DNA of 64,000 bases from an uncultured Clostridia bacterium (GCA_947629095.1 CANRCK010000002.1:62001-126000), one strand, 5' to 3'; counted from the first letter of the stretch, positions 26,711 to 34,622 are shown. Notes: generated from the letters alone by a model not told the origin. Made by a program: numbers and translations.

Positions 26711-27637
26711 TTAATATTTGGTGACTTTTACCGTTTTGATTACGATGGGCAACGCGGGCAGAGTGAAGTCGACCTCAAGCCCCTTGTCCTCCGACTCCGC
26801 GGAGAATACTTCAACGATGTTGTCAACATTTACGTCCTCTGCCGTTACGCTTGCCGCGGACGAGCTGCTGTAATAGTCCTCAACCGCCTCGATAAGCTCG
26901 GTGAGCGCCGCCGTGCTCTCCATCTTGCCGAAAACGCAGTAGTTGCTTTCGGAGTAGGAAGAACCCGTGCCTATCTGCATTGAGAATATCGAAGTTGCGC
27001 AGTTGCTTGCATAGTCCGCATTGGGAATTATCTGGTCGGGCGTAGGCGTTACGTGCACCTTGCCCGTGGACTGCTTTTCATAGTAGAACATTTTGAGGGT
27101 GCCCTGTTCAGACGTCAGCTTGCCCTGCTCTATTTCCTGGTGAATATTGTTGTAATATTCGCCTATGAGCGTGGGCAGTGCGGATTTTTCGTCGAGCTTG
27201 GTGCTGTCCTTGTCGGCAAAGTTGGAATATACCGTGGGCGTGAGCTTGCCGCCGTTGAATAAATCCATATATTTCTGCTCGAGAGAGTGCCCCTCGAGGT
27301 AGTCGGCATACGCGTTCAGGGACGCCGCGGACTCGTAGTCGGCGGAATTATAGGAATAGCCGCCCGCAAACCAGTCGTTGGCGCGGTAGTCGTGAACCAT
27401 CGTGCCGTTATAGAACCCGTTTTCGGTAAGCTCCAAAAAGTGGCGCACGGTGTTGGGATACATATTTCTGTATAAAACGTATTCCAGATCGTAGGTTACT
27501 TGGTTAAATTCAACGCTTATCTTCACCTTGGGGTGGTCCGTTTCCACGTTGCAAGCGGTTGCCGTGGCGGCAATAGCGCCCGCCATGCACGCCAGAGTTG
27601 CCGCTGCTATAAGTTTTTTAATGACTTTTTTAAACAT
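26711..27637 (-). CDS. secreted cyclophilin-type peptidyl-prolyl isomerase lipoprotein
   Basis: A 308-residue protein with a lipoprotein signal peptide (basic start, hydrophobic core, lipobox ending at C29 in ATATAC), so it is expected to be anchored outside the cytoplasmic membrane. The cyclophilin-like pattern is recognisable: VTYDLEYVLYRNMYPNTVRH at the start of the fold, FLELTENGFYNGTMVHDYR, and SIFSMQIGTGSSYSESNYCVFGKM near the end. A 100-residue insertion (about 95-195) separates the halves. The catalytic Arg may be the R in HDYR. It probably helps fold exported proteins. It is monocistronic. Confidence 0.8.
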   Translation of the reverse strand: MFKKVIKKLIAAATLACMAGAIAATATACNVETDHPKVKISVEFNQVTYDLEYVLYRNMYPNTVRHFLELTENGFYNGTMVHDYRANDWFAGGYSYNSADYESAASLNAYADYLEGHSLEQKYMDLFNGGKLTPTVYSNFADKDSTKLDEKSALPTLIGEYYNNIHQEIEQGKLTSEQGTLKMFYYEKQSTGKVHVTPTPDQIIPNADYASNCATSIFSMQIGTGSSYSESNYCVFGKMESTAALTELIEAVEDYYSSSSAASVTAEDVNVDNIVEVFSAESEDKGLEVDFTLPALPIVIKTVKVTKY

Positions 27638-27669
27638 AATCGTATTTCCCGATATAACTATACTTTATC

Positions 27670-27698
27670 ATTTTACTTGTATTTGCAACCTTCGTCAA
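27670..27698 (-). promoter_or_regulatory. promoter of the cyclophilin lipoprotein
   Basis: Minus-strand TTGACG and TAAAAT with a 17-bp spacer. The inferred leader is about 26 nt and has no clear SD. Confidence 0.65.
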
Positions 27699-27768
27699 GC
27701 GATTTGTTTTAAAAAAGAGGAAAAATATTCCCCGGATAAGATTTTTAAGCGGCAATGTTACCGCCAAA

Positions 27769-27832
27769 CCCCCTCAGTCTGCTGCGCAGCCGGCTCCCCC
27801 CTTGGCAACAAGGGGAAGCCACGTTGGTGGTT
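27769..27832. repeat. hairpin repeat B copy
   Basis: CCCCTCAGTCTGCTGCGCAG then CCGGCTCCCCCCTTGGCAAC, followed by AAGGGGAAGCC, between the rplL terminator and the cyclophilin promoter. Confidence 0.75.
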
Positions 27833-27851
27833 GAGTGCGGGCAGCTGAAAT

Positions 27852-27887
27852 AAAAAAAAGGGGGGACCAACGCCCCCCATTTTTTTG
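27852..27887 (-). terminator. terminator of rplJ-rplL
   Basis: A GGGGGG/CCCCCC stem flanked by eight A and seven T, directly behind the rplL stop. Transcription is not expected to continue into an rpoB gene. Confidence 0.85.
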
Positions 27888-27889
27888 TT

Positions 27890-28270
27890 TTACTCCAAAA
27901 CTGCGTTTGCGCCTGCCGCTTTGAGGTCTGCAAGAATCTTTTCAGCCTCTTCCTTGGCAACGTTCTCCTTGAGAACGCCGCCCTTTTCAACGGCGGTTTT
28001 AGCTTCAACAAGTCCGAGACCGGTGAATGCGCGTACGACTTTGATAACGTCGATTTTCTTTGCGCCCGCGTCCTTAAGAACAACGTTGAACTCGGTCTTT
28101 TCTTCAACTGCGGGAGCAGCTGCGGCTGCGCCTGCAACGGGTGCGGCTGCCACTGCAACGGGTGCGGCTGCGGAAACGCCAAACTCCTCTTCAATTGCCT
28201 TTACAAGTTCGTTAAGCTCAAGAACGGTCATGCCCTTGATTTCTTCTACCATCTTTTTAACGTCTGCCAT
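27890..28270 (-). CDS. rplL: 50S ribosomal protein L7/L12
   Basis: A 126-residue stalk protein that recruits translation factors. The N-terminal dimerisation helices, an Ala/Pro/Val hinge (about residues 36-55), and the C-terminal domain with [20 protein letters not shown] and [20 protein letters not shown] are complete. It lies 90 bp behind rplJ. A terminator follows directly; rpoB, usually next, is absent. Confidence 0.97.
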   Translation of the reverse strand: MADVKKMVEEIKGMTVLELNELVKAIEEEFGVSAAAPVAVAAAPVAGAAAAAPAVEEKTEFNVVLKDAGAKKIDVIKVVRAFTGLGLVEAKTAVEKGGVLKENVAKEEAEKILADLKAAGANAVLE

Positions 28271-28360
28271 TTTTTTATAACTCCTGATTGATTTTTATTT
28301 TTTTGCGCTGTACCGGGCTGCGCGTGCCTTGCCGCCTGTGCGGCTTTCCGTTCCAAAGAC

Positions 28361-28882
28361 TTACGCCTTTTGGTCTGCAACGGCTTTGAGTGCGCGGGGA
28401 AGTCCCGAAATAATGTTCGAAAGAACTCCCGCAAGGTTTGCAACGGGCGCCTGCAAGGAACCGAGCAGCTTTGCAAGCAGCTCTTCCTTTGAGGGCATCG
28501 TGGCAAGTGCTGTTACGCCTTTTTTATCGACGTATGCGTTATCAACGAACGCGCTCTTCAACGTGATTTTCTTGTCGTAGTCCTTTGCGGCCGCAACCAT
28601 GATCTTTGCGCCGGACGTCTCGTCCTTGCTGAACGCAATCGCGGTGGGACCGTTGAGGTCGGAGTCGAAATCGGTGTAGCCCAATTCGTTGAATGCTTTT
28701 CTTACAAGCGTATTTTTATATACCTTGTATTCGCAGCCGGCTTCCCTGCACTTGTTGCGCAGCTCGGAAACCTCGGCAACCGAAAGCCCCACGTAGTCTA
28801 CAAAAACTACGGCTTTGGAAGCCTTGATTTTTTCCGTTATCTCTTCGACGACCGCTTTTTTTGCTTCAAAATTAGCCGACAT
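28361..28882 (-). CDS. rplJ: 50S ribosomal protein L10
   Basis: A 173-residue base of the L7/L12 stalk. It contains VVEEITEKIKASKAVVFVDY, the RKAF and GPTAIAF blocks and the C-terminal helix that binds L12 dimers. In Bacillota it binds its own leader to repress synthesis of L10 and L12; that leader is visible upstream. AAGGAGGTAAT precedes the ATG. Confidence 0.97.
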   Translation of the reverse strand: MSANFEAKKAVVEEITEKIKASKAVVFVDYVGLSVAEVSELRNKCREAGCEYKVYKNTLVRKAFNELGYTDFDSDLNGPTAIAFSKDETSGAKIMVAAAKDYDKKITLKSAFVDNAYVDKKGVTALATMPSKEELLAKLLGSLQAPVANLAGVLSNIISGLPRALKAVADQKA

Positions 28883-28930
28883 ATTACCTCCTTAAAAGAG
28901 TATTGAGCGCAAATTGTATTTGCGGCTTCA

Positions 28931-28963
28931 AATAAAATTCCCCGCCGCCGAGAGGCAACGGGG
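28931..28963 (-). terminator. attenuator hairpin downstream of the L10 leader
   Basis: On the minus strand CCCCGTTGCC and GGCGGCGGGG arms with a CTCTC loop are followed by AATTTTATTT. It lies between the L10-binding element and the rplJ SD, so it could end transcription when L10 is bound. Confidence 0.75.
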
Positions 28964-29002
28964 AAAACAAGGATTTTATATCCCTTTAAAGCTTTTCCGT
29001 TT

Positions 29003-29052
29003 TGACCTCCGCGGGATATTGAGCTTTTGGGCACCCGCCTTCTTCGGCTTGG
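29003..29052 (-). ncRNA. L10 ribosomal-protein leader
   Basis: Between the promoter and the attenuator the RNA carries GCCGAAGAAGGCGGGTGCCC and AGCTCAATATCCCGCGGAGG, matching the conserved kink-turn and pairing elements of the L10 leader of Bacillota (the L10_leader RNA family). The known role is autoregulation of rplJ-rplL by L10(L12)4. Boundaries are approximate. Confidence 0.8.
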
Positions 29053-29071
29053 AAATTTAATTTTCGTTGTT

Positions 29072-29100
29072 ATTATATCCGCGCGGCTGCATTCTGTCAA
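29072..29100 (-). promoter_or_regulatory. sigma-A promoter of rplJ-rplL
   Basis: Minus-strand TTGACA and TATAAT with a 17-bp spacer, just behind rplA. It makes rplJL a separate unit from rplK-rplA. Confidence 0.9.
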
Positions 29101-29124
29101 CCGTTTTTGGGCGGATATTTTATT

Positions 29125-29814
29125 TTAGCCCTTGTTGTAGGCGATTTTTACGCCGGGACCCATCGTTGAGGATATTGTAACGCTCTTGATATACTGTCCC
29201 TTTGCAGCGGCGGGCTTTGCCTTTACTATGGCGTCCATAAGGGCGTTGAGGTTTTCAATAATCTTTTCCGCGCCGAAGGACTTTTTGCCGATGGGCACGT
29301 GGATTATTGCGGTTTTATCGAGACGGTATTCAACTTTACCGGCTTTAACTTCCTTAACAGCCTTTGCAACGTCCATGGTAACGGTGCCGCTCTTGGGGTT
29401 GGGCATCAAGCCCTTGGGTCCGAGGATACGACCTATTCTGCCGACCATACCCATCATATCGGGAGTGGTGATCATTACGTCGAAATCGAACCAGTTCTGG
29501 GACTGTATGCGCTGAATTGTCTCCTCCGCGCCAACGTAGTCTGCGCCGGCAGCCTGCGCCGCGTCAGCCTTGTCGCCCTTTGCTATTACGAGCACGCGGA
29601 CGGTTTTACCTGTACCGTTGGGGAGTACGAGCACGCCGCGGACCTGCTGGTCTGCCTGTCTGGGGTCAACGCCCAAACGAACGTGCAGTTCTATGGTTTC
29701 GTCGAACTTTGCCTTTGCCGTTTCAAGGGCGATTCTGGTTGCCTCGGCTATGTCGTAGGACTTGGAGCGGTCGTATGATTTAACGCTTTCGGCATATTTT
29801 TTGGACATCTTCAT
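29125..29814 (-). CDS. rplA: 50S ribosomal protein L1
   Basis: A 229-residue L1-stalk protein. [40 protein letters not shown] and [15 protein letters not shown] are diagnostic. AAGGAGGTATACGCT supports the first ATG (MKMSKKY) over the third codon. It is 13 bp behind rplK. In other bacteria L1 represses the L11-L1 operon. Confidence 0.97.
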   Translation of the reverse strand: MKMSKKYAESVKSYDRSKSYDIAEATRIALETAKAKFDETIELHVRLGVDPRQADQQVRGVLVLPNGTGKTVRVLVIAKGDKADAAQAAGADYVGAEETIQRIQSQNWFDFDVMITTPDMMGMVGRIGRILGPKGLMPNPKSGTVTMDVAKAVKEVKAGKVEYRLDKTAIIHVPIGKKSFGAEKIIENLNALMDAIVKAKPAAAKGQYIKSVTISSTMGPGVKIAYNKG

Positions 29815-29827
29815 AGCGTATACCTCC

Positions 29828-30253
29828 TTACTCCTCCACCGTTACGCCCATGGAGCGCGCGGTGCCCTTTACCATGCTCTTGGCAGCCTCTAAATCGTGG
29901 CAGTTCAAGTCGGGTAACTTAGTTTTTGCTATTTCCTCAACCTGAGCCTTTGTGAGCTTGCCCACTTTGTCGCGGTTGGGACGGGCGGAAGCCGTTTCAA
30001 GCCCCAAAGCCTTTTTGATAAGTACGGGCGTAGGGGGCGTTTTGAGAACGAAAGTAAAGCTTCTGTCCTGATAAATGGTTACTACGCAGGGAATTATAAG
30101 CCCTGCCTGTGCGGCGGTTTTTGCGTTGAACTCCTTGGTGAAGCCGGGGATATTGATACCGTGGGGACCCAGCGTAGAACCTACGGGGGGTGCGGGGGTA
30201 GCTTTACCGGCAGGGAGCTGCAGCTTTACAACCGCAGTAATCTTTTTTGCCAT
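29828..30253 (-). CDS. rplK: 50S ribosomal protein L11
   Basis: A 141-residue protein of the GTPase-associated centre. The N-terminal loop [20 protein letters not shown], the linker prolines targeted by thiostrepton, and the C-terminal rRNA-binding domain ([20 protein letters not shown]) are complete. AAGGAGGAAAT precedes the ATG. A 580-bp gap full of repeats separates it from nusG. Confidence 0.97.
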   Translation of the reverse strand: MAKKITAVVKLQLPAGKATPAPPVGSTLGPHGINIPGFTKEFNAKTAAQAGLIIPCVVTIYQDRSFTFVLKTPPTPVLIKKALGLETASARPNRDKVGKLTKAQVEEIAKTKLPDLNCHDLEAAKSMVKGTARSMGVTVEE

Positions 30254-30300
30254 AAAAAATTTCCTCCTTGTGGTTAAAACGAATATATCATAAAAGATTT

Positions 30301-30329
30301 AATATATTCTCCCACATATATATTCACAA
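30301..30329 (-). promoter_or_regulatory. probable promoter of rplK-rplA
   Basis: Minus-strand TTGTGA and TATATT with a 17-bp spacer. The 5' UTR would be about 40 nt. The repeat-filled gap upstream makes an own promoter likely. Confidence 0.6.
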
Positions 30330-30416
30330 AAAATTCAGTCGCCCGAATTTTTCAGTGATTTTAATTTCTTTTTGTTATTCTAAGGCGTTTGCCGTCTGTT
30401 GCGCAGCAACTTTTTG

Positions 30417-30766
30417 ACAATCCCCTCAGTCTGCTTCGCAGCCAGCTTTCTCACACGGCGCAAGGGAAACGCCGTGTTCGGGCACCGTGCGCGCCTTGCA
30501 CTATGCGCGCACTCTTCTCGCTTCGGCACGCACAGCGCACTGTGCTGTGCTATGAAACGCCTCGCTCGTCCTTACTACGGGGAGCCAGGGGTGGGGTAGG
30601 TTCGCAGCCGGCTTTCTCACACGGCGTGAGGGAAACGCCGTGTTCGGGCACCGTGCGCGCCCTGCACTATGCGCACTCTTCTCGCTTCGGCACGCACAGC
30701 GCATTGTGCTGTGCTATGAAACGCCTCGCTCGTCCTTACTACGGGGAGCCAAGGGGCACGAAGTTA
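30417..30766. repeat. tandem duplication of an expanded repeat B (166-bp unit)
   Basis: Two nearly identical units begin with TTCGCAGCC at 30435 and 30601. Each contains CACACGGCG...CGCCGTG, a CACGCACAGCGCA(C/T)TGTGCTGTG palindrome and GGGGAGCCA. Copy 2 lacks 2 bp (GCGCGCAC to GCGCAC) and has a few substitutions. ORFs across the units are not genes. The rest of the nusG-rplK gap shows no gene. Confidence 0.85.
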
Positions 30767-30833
30767 CAAGCGGTCACAAACTAACAAAACAAGAAGCGGG
30801 CGCCCGCAACGGCGCGGGATTTTTGTGAGCTCC

Positions 30834-31370
30834 TTATAATTTCTTGATTTGGATATACTCCACTTCCACGTCGGTATTCCTGCCGAACATCTGAATGTTT
30901 ACCTTTGCTTTCTGCGCGGCGTCGTTAAGCTCGGTTATAGTGCCCTCGAAGCCCTCCAAAGGACCGGAATCCACGGCAACCTTGTCGCCAACGGCAAAAT
31001 CGGCGTTTACCACCACTTCTTCAAGGCGCATTTTGCGTATTTCCGATTCTTTCATGGGAATCGGACGCCCCTGCGGACCTACAAAGCCCGTTACGCCCCT
31101 CGTGTTGGTAACCAGATACCACAGCTGGTTGGAATAAATCATCTTTATAAATACGTAGCAGGGCAGAAGCTTGCGCTCCACGAGCTTGCGCTTGCCGTTC
31201 TTTTCCTCGATGGTCTGTTCCATCGGGATTTTAACGTCGAATATCATATCCTGCAAGTTGTTGTTCTCTATGAGGCGGAAAAGGCTGTCCTTTACCATGG
31301 ACTCATAGCCCGAATAGGTATGCAGAATGTACCAGCAGGGATTTTCGGGATCGGCTACCATAGTTGCCAT
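30834..31370 (-). CDS. nusG: transcription termination/antitermination factor NusG
   Basis: A 178-residue factor: the NGN domain (WYILHTYSGYESMVKDSL; LLPCYVFIKM; TRGVTGFVGPQGRP) binds RNA polymerase, and the C-terminal KOW domain (VGDKVAVDSGPLEGFEGTIT) contacts S10 or Rho. AAGGAGGTTGAGCT favours the first ATG over the fourth codon. It is 12 bp behind secE. Confidence 0.97.
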   Translation of the reverse strand: MATMVADPENPCWYILHTYSGYESMVKDSLFRLIENNNLQDMIFDVKIPMEQTIEEKNGKRKLVERKLLPCYVFIKMIYSNQLWYLVTNTRGVTGFVGPQGRPIPMKESEIRKMRLEEVVVNADFAVGDKVAVDSGPLEGFEGTITELNDAAQKAKVNIQMFGRNTDVEVEYIQIKKL

Positions 31371-31382
31371 AGCTCAACCTCC

Positions 31383-31619
31383 TTACTGACCTATATTTGT
31401 TACTAAATTCAAAAGCTCCTGCAAGCCGTAATTTATACCCGTGATAACCACGGTGAACACAACTACGACAACCAAAACCACGCACGTTGCCCTTACAACT
31501 TTGGGGAATGTGGGCCACGTCACTCTTTTGAGTTCGGAGAAGGTCTCTTTCAGTTTTCTGCCGGCGCGGACGAATATGTTGGGTTTTTTTACGCTGGTAT
31601 CCTTTTGGTTATTAGCCAT
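31383..31619 (-). CDS. secE: preprotein translocase subunit SecE
   Basis: A 78-residue single-span clamp of SecY. The amphipathic helix motif FSELKRVTWPTFPKVVRATC is followed by one hydrophobic helix (about residues 47-68). It lies between rpmG and nusG in the usual order. Confidence 0.96.
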   Translation of the reverse strand: MANNQKDTSVKKPNIFVRAGRKLKETFSELKRVTWPTFPKVVRATCVVLVVVVVFTVVITGINYGLQELLNLVTNIGQ

Positions 31620-31634
31620 ATTATAAACCTCTGA

Positions 31635-31802
31635 TTACTTGCTTTCCTTGTGCTCGGTGTGCTTTTTGCAGAACGGGCAATATTTGGACATTGTAAGCCT
31701 GTCGGGATCGTTACGCTTATTCTTGTAGCTGTCGTAATTGCGATGCTTGCAAACGGTGCACTCTAATGTAATTTTTGTTCTTACTTGCGCTTTGGTTGCC
31801 AT
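31635..31802 (-). CDS. rpmG: 50S ribosomal protein L33, zinc-binding form
   Basis: A 55-residue gene, translated as [55 protein letters not shown]. The C-x2-C pairs (CTVC and CPFC) show the C+ form. It is the first gene of the rpmG-secE-nusG unit, 15 bp ahead of secE. The ATG has a GGAG site about 12 nt upstream. Confidence 0.95.
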   Translation of the reverse strand: MATKAQVRTKITLECTVCKHRNYDSYKNKRNDPDRLTMSKYCPFCKKHTEHKESK

Positions 31803-31818
31803 TTTGGAAAACTCCGTA

Positions 31819-31848
31819 CAAAAAAATTACACCCCTCTTTGCGGTGTA
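31819..31848 (-). promoter_or_regulatory. hairpin with U tract at the 5' end of the rpmG transcript
   Basis: TACACC and GGTGTA arms are followed by AATTTTTTT. The stem starts at about the inferred transcription start, so it may be an attenuator or a 5' stabilising hairpin. Its early position makes efficient termination uncertain. Confidence 0.45.
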
Positions 31849-31853
31849 TAGGA

Positions 31854-31883
31854 AGTTTACCATACGCAAAGGGGGGTTGTCAA
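31854..31883 (-). promoter_or_regulatory. promoter of rpmG-secE-nusG
   Basis: Minus-strand TTGACA and TAAACT with an 18-bp spacer. Confidence 0.75.
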
Positions 31884-31944
31884 CTCTTTTTTATGATTTT
31901 TGAAATTTTTTATTTTAAATAAAACGCCGCGGCGCGCCCTCTCC

Positions 31945-31996
31945 TCTTGGCTCCCCCACTTGTGGGGGAGCTGTCTGCGCAGCAGACTGAGGGGGC
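31945..31996. repeat. hairpin repeat B copy in inverted orientation
   Basis: CTTGGCTCCCCCACTTGTGG GGGAGCTG then GCAGCAGACTGAGGGG: the same element as elsewhere, read from the other strand. Its right edge merges with the tandem array. Confidence 0.75.
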
Positions 31997-32357
31997 ACGC
32001 GTAACGCTTGAGCTTAGCATCTTAATTACGTTGCAACTTGACAATTGATAGCGCAAATCAAACGGGGATTGACAATCCCTTCAGTCACCTTTGGTGACAG
32101 CTCCCCTTACCAAGGGGAGCCAAGGAGTGAGTGTGTGGTGACAGCTTTCTCACGCGGCGCAGCAGACTGAGGGGGCAAGCGTAATGCTTGAGCTTAGCAT
32201 CTTAATTACGTTACAACTTGACAATTGATAGCGCAAATCAAACTGGGATTGACAATCCCCTCAGTCACCTTTGGTGACAGCTCCCCTTGGTAAGGGGAGC
32301 CAAGGAGTGAGTGTGTGGTGACAGCTTTCTCACACGGCGCAGCAGACTGAGGGGGGC
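31979..32357. repeat. tandem array of composite repeat B (180-bp period, 2.1 copies)
   Basis: The motif GCAGCAGACTGAGGGG recurs at exactly 180-bp spacing (31981, 32161, 32341). Each full unit holds the GTAA(C/T)GCTTGAGCTTAGCATC module, AACTTGACAATTGATAGCGC, a CCTTTGGTGACAGCTCCCCT hairpin and TTTCTCAC(G/A)CGGCGCA. The two full units differ at only about ten positions. The partial third unit runs into the 3' end of the zinc-ribbon gene. Confidence 0.9.
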
Positions 32358-34009
32358 AAGACCACTGCCAGAATTATAAGCACAGAAAGCAGCAGCACAA
32401 CAACCGCGGTCAAAACCTTATGCGTATGTACACGGTATATTCTTCTGTCCCATTCATCTCTGTAATTGTAACCATCTTGGCACATTGCTTTGTCAAGTTT
32501 GTATTCTTTAAGCTTGGCTTTATAGGCAGACATATTAGCTAAATAATGATTATATTGATTATTGCGTAAAACATAATCTTGCTGCTCTGTAATAAACTTT
32601 TGACCGTATTCATTAAGTTGCGGTTTTTTACCGGGATTCTTGGTGCCATATACTAATAAATAATATTTTTTTGTTTTAATTAATGAGATAACCCCAATAA
32701 GAATTAACAGAAATGAAAGCCCCAACACAATACTGTTTAGACGAATCAACCATTCGTACATAGCATCATCCGTATGTGAAATACAAGAATAAACTGCAAT
32801 TATAGACAATAATGTAAATAAAACAGATACAGCTAAACAAATCGTCGTTCTTTTATTGTGGCATATGCTGATATTGATTATCTTTTCACTGTTACGGAAA
32901 GATGAAATCAAATATGCCAATAAATATATAAAAACGCCTACCGCAATAGCTTCGATTCCTCCGTATCCCAAAATTATTCTCAAGTTAAATAATTTATGAT
33001 CAATACTCCAAGAAATAGGGAAAATACAAAACCCTATTAATGTAGTTGTAATCAATATTAAAAAAACATTTAAAACAGCTAAGGCTTTACGGCGTGCATA
33101 AAATCTTCTTATAGGTCCATAATCACGCTTTGAAAGGGGAATCTGTGGAGGTGGAGCTACCGCTTTCGGCTTGGAGGGTTCAACGATTCCTACAGGCAAT
33201 GTTATCGGCTTTCTTTCGGGAAGCTCGTCAAACTGCGGAAAGTTTTTTAAAATGATAAACCTGTCCGAGGCGGCACAGACAATGGTAAAAATAAAGGCGA
33301 CGCAGGCTAAAACAAGCAAAAGTATTACGCCCACACCCGAAGTTATAAGCCCTGTTCCCTCGTCCGTTGCGGAAATTATTCCCATTGCCGCCGCGCTTAT
33401 TGCAATATAAGCTATATATATTGCGCCGCATAACATTTCAACTATCGTTTTAACTCTCACGCGGTAGATTTTAATTGCGGTAACGGCGCTGTTGTTGAGC
33501 TGTTTAACTCTGCAGAACGCTATTAAAACGCCCGTCAAAACAACCGATAAAACGGCGAACAGAAGCGCGGCAACGGCGCAGCCTTTAAGTGGTACGTCCT
33601 CAATGTTGCCGGCATACGCCCCGAACAGACTGCCCAAATTTTCAGAAGGGATTTTTTCGCCCATAATTTCATAGGACGGCGTTACCACCGCAGGCAAAGC
33701 CATTGCCACGAACACTAATATAGTGAACACGGCAGATATCCACGCGGGCAAAATATTCAATATATTGTGCGCATTTTTAAATGCCGACTCGGTTTTTTTT
33801 GAAATTTGCCGCGGTTGGCGAACAGTTTTTTGGGGCGGAGTCTGCGCGGCGGAGGCTCCCGAAAAGGAATATCCGCATTCCTTGCAGAACTTTGCGCCGT
33901 TTTCACGCAGAGCGCCGCACTTGGGACACGCCTGCCCTTCTGCCCTCTGACCGCACTCGGGACAAAAGTTTCCCTCGAACTCGGTGCCGCATTTTGTACA
34001 CTTATTCAT
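32330..34009 (-). CDS. zinc-ribbon polytopic membrane protein with repeat-derived C-terminus
   Basis: A 559-residue protein. Two zinc ribbons come first (C4-x2-C7/C16-x2-C19 and C28-x2-C31/C42-x2-C45), then a Gln/Pro/Lys-rich linker and about eight or nine hydrophobic helices in two groups, separated by a charged segment (about residues 260-290) and ending in a cytoplasmic-type region plus one last helix. No family function is recognised. GGAGGAAATCA fixes the start at the ATG at 34009. The last nine residues (LPPSVCCAV) and the stop codon are encoded by the partial repeat unit, so the original 3' end has been replaced. Divergent from the XRE gene. Confidence 0.75.
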   Translation of the reverse strand: MNKCTKCGTEFEGNFCPECGQRAEGQACPKCGALRENGAKFCKECGYSFSGASAAQTPPQKTVRQPRQISKKTESAFKNAHNILNILPAWISAVFTILVFVAMALPAVVTPSYEIMGEKIPSENLGSLFGAYAGNIEDVPLKGCAVAALLFAVLSVVLTGVLIAFCRVKQLNNSAVTAIKIYRVRVKTIVEMLCGAIYIAYIAISAAAMGIISATDEGTGLITSGVGVILLLVLACVAFIFTIVCAASDRFIILKNFPQFDELPERKPITLPVGIVEPSKPKAVAPPPQIPLSKRDYGPIRRFYARRKALAVLNVFLILITTTLIGFCIFPISWSIDHKLFNLRIILGYGGIEAIAVGVFIYLLAYLISSFRNSEKIINISICHNKRTTICLAVSVLFTLLSIIAVYSCISHTDDAMYEWLIRLNSIVLGLSFLLILIGVISLIKTKKYYLLVYGTKNPGKKPQLNEYGQKFITEQQDYVLRNNQYNHYLANMSAYKAKLKEYKLDKAMCQDGYNYRDEWDRRIYRVHTHKVLTAVVVLLLSVLIILAVVLPPSVCCAV

Positions 34010-34043
34010 TGATTTCCTCCGCAATTAACGAAATAACGACAAT

Positions 34044-34072
34044 ATTATAACGAATATCCGATAAATTGTCAA
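34044..34072 (-). promoter_or_regulatory. sigma-A promoter of the zinc-ribbon gene
   Basis: Minus-strand TTGACA and TATAAT with a 17-bp spacer, leading to a 5' UTR of about 28 nt with a strong SD. Confidence 0.85.
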
Positions 34073-34106
34073 CGGAATACCGCTAAGTTTTTAACGGCGT
34101 TTTGAT

Positions 34107-34112
34107 TATAAT
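34107..34112 (+). promoter_or_regulatory. -10 box of the XRE gene, leaderless layout
   Basis: TATAAT with TTTTG just upstream; no good -35 is visible at 16-18 bp. The ATG starts 6 nt after the box, i.e. at the expected transcription start, and there is no SD. Confidence 0.55.
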
Positions 34113-34118
34113 ATAACT

Positions 34119-34421
34119 ATGGATATAATAGAAAAAATCAAGCATTTGCGGGACGAGCGGGGCTGGAGCACAAACCAGCTTGCTTTGGAAGCCGAGCTTA
34201 CGCAGTCGACCGTTTCAACGCTTTTGACAAAGCCGAACGCTCTTCCGAGCCTTGACACGCTTATGCGGCTTTGCGGGGCGTTTGGCATATCGCTTGCCCA
34301 ATTCTTTGCCGAGGACGAAGATTGCGAGCTGGTGAGCACGCAGGAAAAGGCGTTGATTGAGCAGTTCCGCAAACTTTCCGATAAAAAGAAAAGAGCTATA
34401 ATCAATTTGATTGAAGATTGA
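34119..34421 (+). CDS. XRE-family transcriptional regulator
   Basis: A 100-residue protein with an N-terminal Cro/C1 helix-turn-helix (residues 3-58): IIEKIKHLRDERGWSTNQLA, then LTQSTVSTLLTKPNALPSLD as turn and recognition helix, and TLMRLCGAFGISLAQFF. The C-terminal 35 residues form a charged helix that may dimerise. No partner toxin or phage gene lies next to it. The divergent zinc-ribbon membrane gene, whose promoter lies within 75 bp, is the obvious candidate target. Start at the first ATG by family alignment despite no SD. Confidence 0.85.
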   Translation: MDIIEKIKHLRDERGWSTNQLALEAELTQSTVSTLLTKPNALPSLDTLMRLCGAFGISLAQFFAEDEDCELVSTQEKALIEQFRKLSDKKKRAIINLIED

Positions 34422-34443
34422 CCATTACCACTTTAAAAATTAA

Positions 34444-34473
34444 GCCGCCCGCGCAAAAATTTGCGCGGGCGGC
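34444..34473. terminator. long GC hairpin behind the XRE gene
   Basis: GCCGCCCGCGCAAA and TTTGCGCGGGCGGC arms form a 14-bp stem but have no following T-run, so it is a weak terminator or part of the adjoining repeat. Confidence 0.4.
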
Positions 34474-34622
34474 AAGCGTTTCGCTTGAGCTTAGTATCTT
34501 AATTACGTTGCAACTTGACAATTGATGGTGCAAATCAAACGGGGATTGTTTTTAATGGTTACGCCCCCTCAGTCATTAAAATGACAGCTCCCCCACACCG
34601 TGGGGGAGCCAAGTGGGTGGTG
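34474..34622. repeat. composite repeat B, dispersed copy
   Basis: AAGCGTTTCGCTTGAGCTTA and AACTTGACAATTGATGGTGC match the left module of the 180-bp array. The hairpin follows as CCCCTCAGTCATTAAAATGA then CAGCTCCCCCAC, GTGGGGGAGCCAAG. Several changes are compensatory within the stem (CATTAAAATG). Confidence 0.8.

Noticed and set aside
30389-30828. Several open frames on both strands across the nusG-rplK gap
   Set aside because: They are translations of the tandem repeat; their similarity to each other follows from the DNA repeat.
31979-32357. CRISPR array
   Set aside because: The period is 180 bp with nearly identical whole units, no spacers and no cas genes.
34119-34421. Toxin-antitoxin module with the XRE gene as antitoxin
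   Set aside because: No toxin-like gene lies next to it; the neighbours are a zinc-ribbon membrane protein and repeats.
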